Assembly (NCBI GenBank): GCA_902783705.1
Contig: CACZSA010000048.1
Span: forward strand, 1-5,435
Length of the DNA stretch: 5,435 bases
Direction of reading: 5' to 3'
Source of the DNA: an uncultured Ruminococcus sp.
GTDB lineage: Bacteria; Bacillota; Clostridia; Oscillospirales; CAG-272
Both the position numbers and the translations under genes were made by a program. Below the pieces are notes generated by a model. That model made no database searches, was not told the origin of the DNA, and worked only from the letters and a program-made list of their open reading frames with translations. This document shows, in pieces, positions 4,959 through 5,435 of this stretch; position 1 is the first letter of the stretch, and every line of letters starts with the position of its first letter.

Positions 4959-5435
4959 ATGGAATATCTTCCCTGGATCATTGCCGCCGCGCTTGTTGTG
5001 TGGCTCATCGCCGCCAACCTCCGCGTCGTTCCCCAGAGCGAGGCGTACGTCCTCGAATTCCTCGGCAAATACAAGACCACGTGGGAGGCGGGCATCCACC
5101 TGAAGATCCCGCTTCTTGAGCGCATCGTCAAGCGCGTGACCCTGAAGGAGCAGGTCCTCGACGCGCCGCCGCAGCCCGTCATCACGAAGGACAACGTCAC
5201 AATGCAGATCGACGCGGTGGTCTACTTCCGCGTCTTCAATCCGATGCTCTTCACCTACGGCGCGATCAACCCGATCAACGCGCTCGACAATCTGACGGCG
5301 ACGACGCTGCGAAACGTCGTGGGCGAGCTGGAGCTCGACGAGACGCTGACCTCCCGCGACGCGATCAACTCGAAGATGGCGCTGATCCTCGACGACGCGA
5401 CCGACCCGTGGGGCATCAAGGTCATCCGCGTGGAG
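4959..5435 (+). CDS. SPFH/Band 7 (stomatin/QmcA-like) protein, 5' part
   Basis: The first 159 codons of a protein that continues past the window edge. Residues 2-20 are an N-terminal membrane helix (EYLPWIIAAALVVWLIAAN), followed by the Band 7 start RVVPQSEAYVLEFLGKY (22-38). Then come GIHLKIPLLERI, LKEQVLDAPPQPVITKDNV (about 64-82), the YFRV strand, and an ALDNLTATTLRNVVGELELDETLTSRD segment ending in ATDPWGIKVIRVE. These match stomatin, paraslipin and QmcA-type SPFH proteins closely. Such proteins form large cage-like membrane oligomers, organise membrane microdomains and often work with membrane proteases. HflC/HflK are relatives, but the ITKDNV and WGIKV motifs favour the paraslipin/QmcA side. 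Many have an NfeD-type partner next door; none is seen upstream, and downstream is out of view. The ATG at 4959 has AAAGGAG (4946-4952) 6 bases before it. Confidence 0.93.
   Translation, partial: MEYLPWIIAAALVVWLIAANLRVVPQSEAYVLEFLGKYKTTWEAGIHLKIPLLERIVKRVTLKEQVLDAPPQPVITKDNVTMQIDAVVYFRVFNPMLFTYGAINPINALDNLTATTLRNVVGELELDETLTSRDAINSKMALILDDATDPWGIKVIRVE

Noticed and set aside
3123..5099. A 658-codon open frame on the minus strand
   Set aside because: It runs opposite three well-supported plus-strand genes that all share one reading register, and it crosses their spacers and the 4887-4915 promoter. Its product is an unstructured string of Arg, Asp, Glu, His and Pro, as expected from the antisense of GC-biased codons. 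No ribosome binding site or promoter serves it.

Overview
The window looks like chromosomal DNA from a GC-rich member of the Bacillota, probably an uncultured Clostridia-type gut or rumen bacterium. This rests on strong AGGAGG-type ribosome binding sites, TTGCAA/TATAAT promoters with an extended TG, a lipoprotein signal, and third codon positions rich in G and C. The genus cannot be named from the sequence.

Layout, left to right. Positions 2-229 are the last 75 codons of a CorC/HlyC-type (CNNM-like) membrane transporter. A perfect 10-bp hairpin at 245-282 can end transcription from both sides. Positions 327-1124 (minus strand) encode an exported protein with a possible discoidin-like beta-sandwich, a Pro/Glu-rich linker and an aromatic tail. 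Positions 1125-1290 form a divergent control region with two back-to-back promoters and a terminator-like hairpin between them. Positions 1291-1917 encode a DUF1643 protein. Positions 1918-2181 are mostly non-coding and hold a possible terminator and a clear promoter. Positions 2182-4859 look like a three-gene operon: an EamA/DMT-type permease, an M50-like intramembrane zinc metallopeptidase overlapping it by 4 bp, and a small lipoprotein with a GTG start. Positions 4959-5435 are the first 159 codons of an SPFH/Band 7 (stomatin/paraslipin/QmcA-like) membrane protein, cut by the window edge and preceded by its own promoter.

Five of the seven genes encode products that are embedded in, or anchored to, the membrane, or are exported through it. 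The operon joins a permease, a membrane protease and a lipoprotein, followed by a membrane-scaffold protein. A shared envelope role is plausible, but nothing in the sequence proves a common pathway. Four promoters share one tight architecture: a 17-bp spacer and an extended -10. I see no RNA genes, CRISPR array, insertion sequence or phage module. Most of the window reads as ordinary chromosome. The main points of interest are the control regions, the M50-like gene and the two unrecognised surface proteins.
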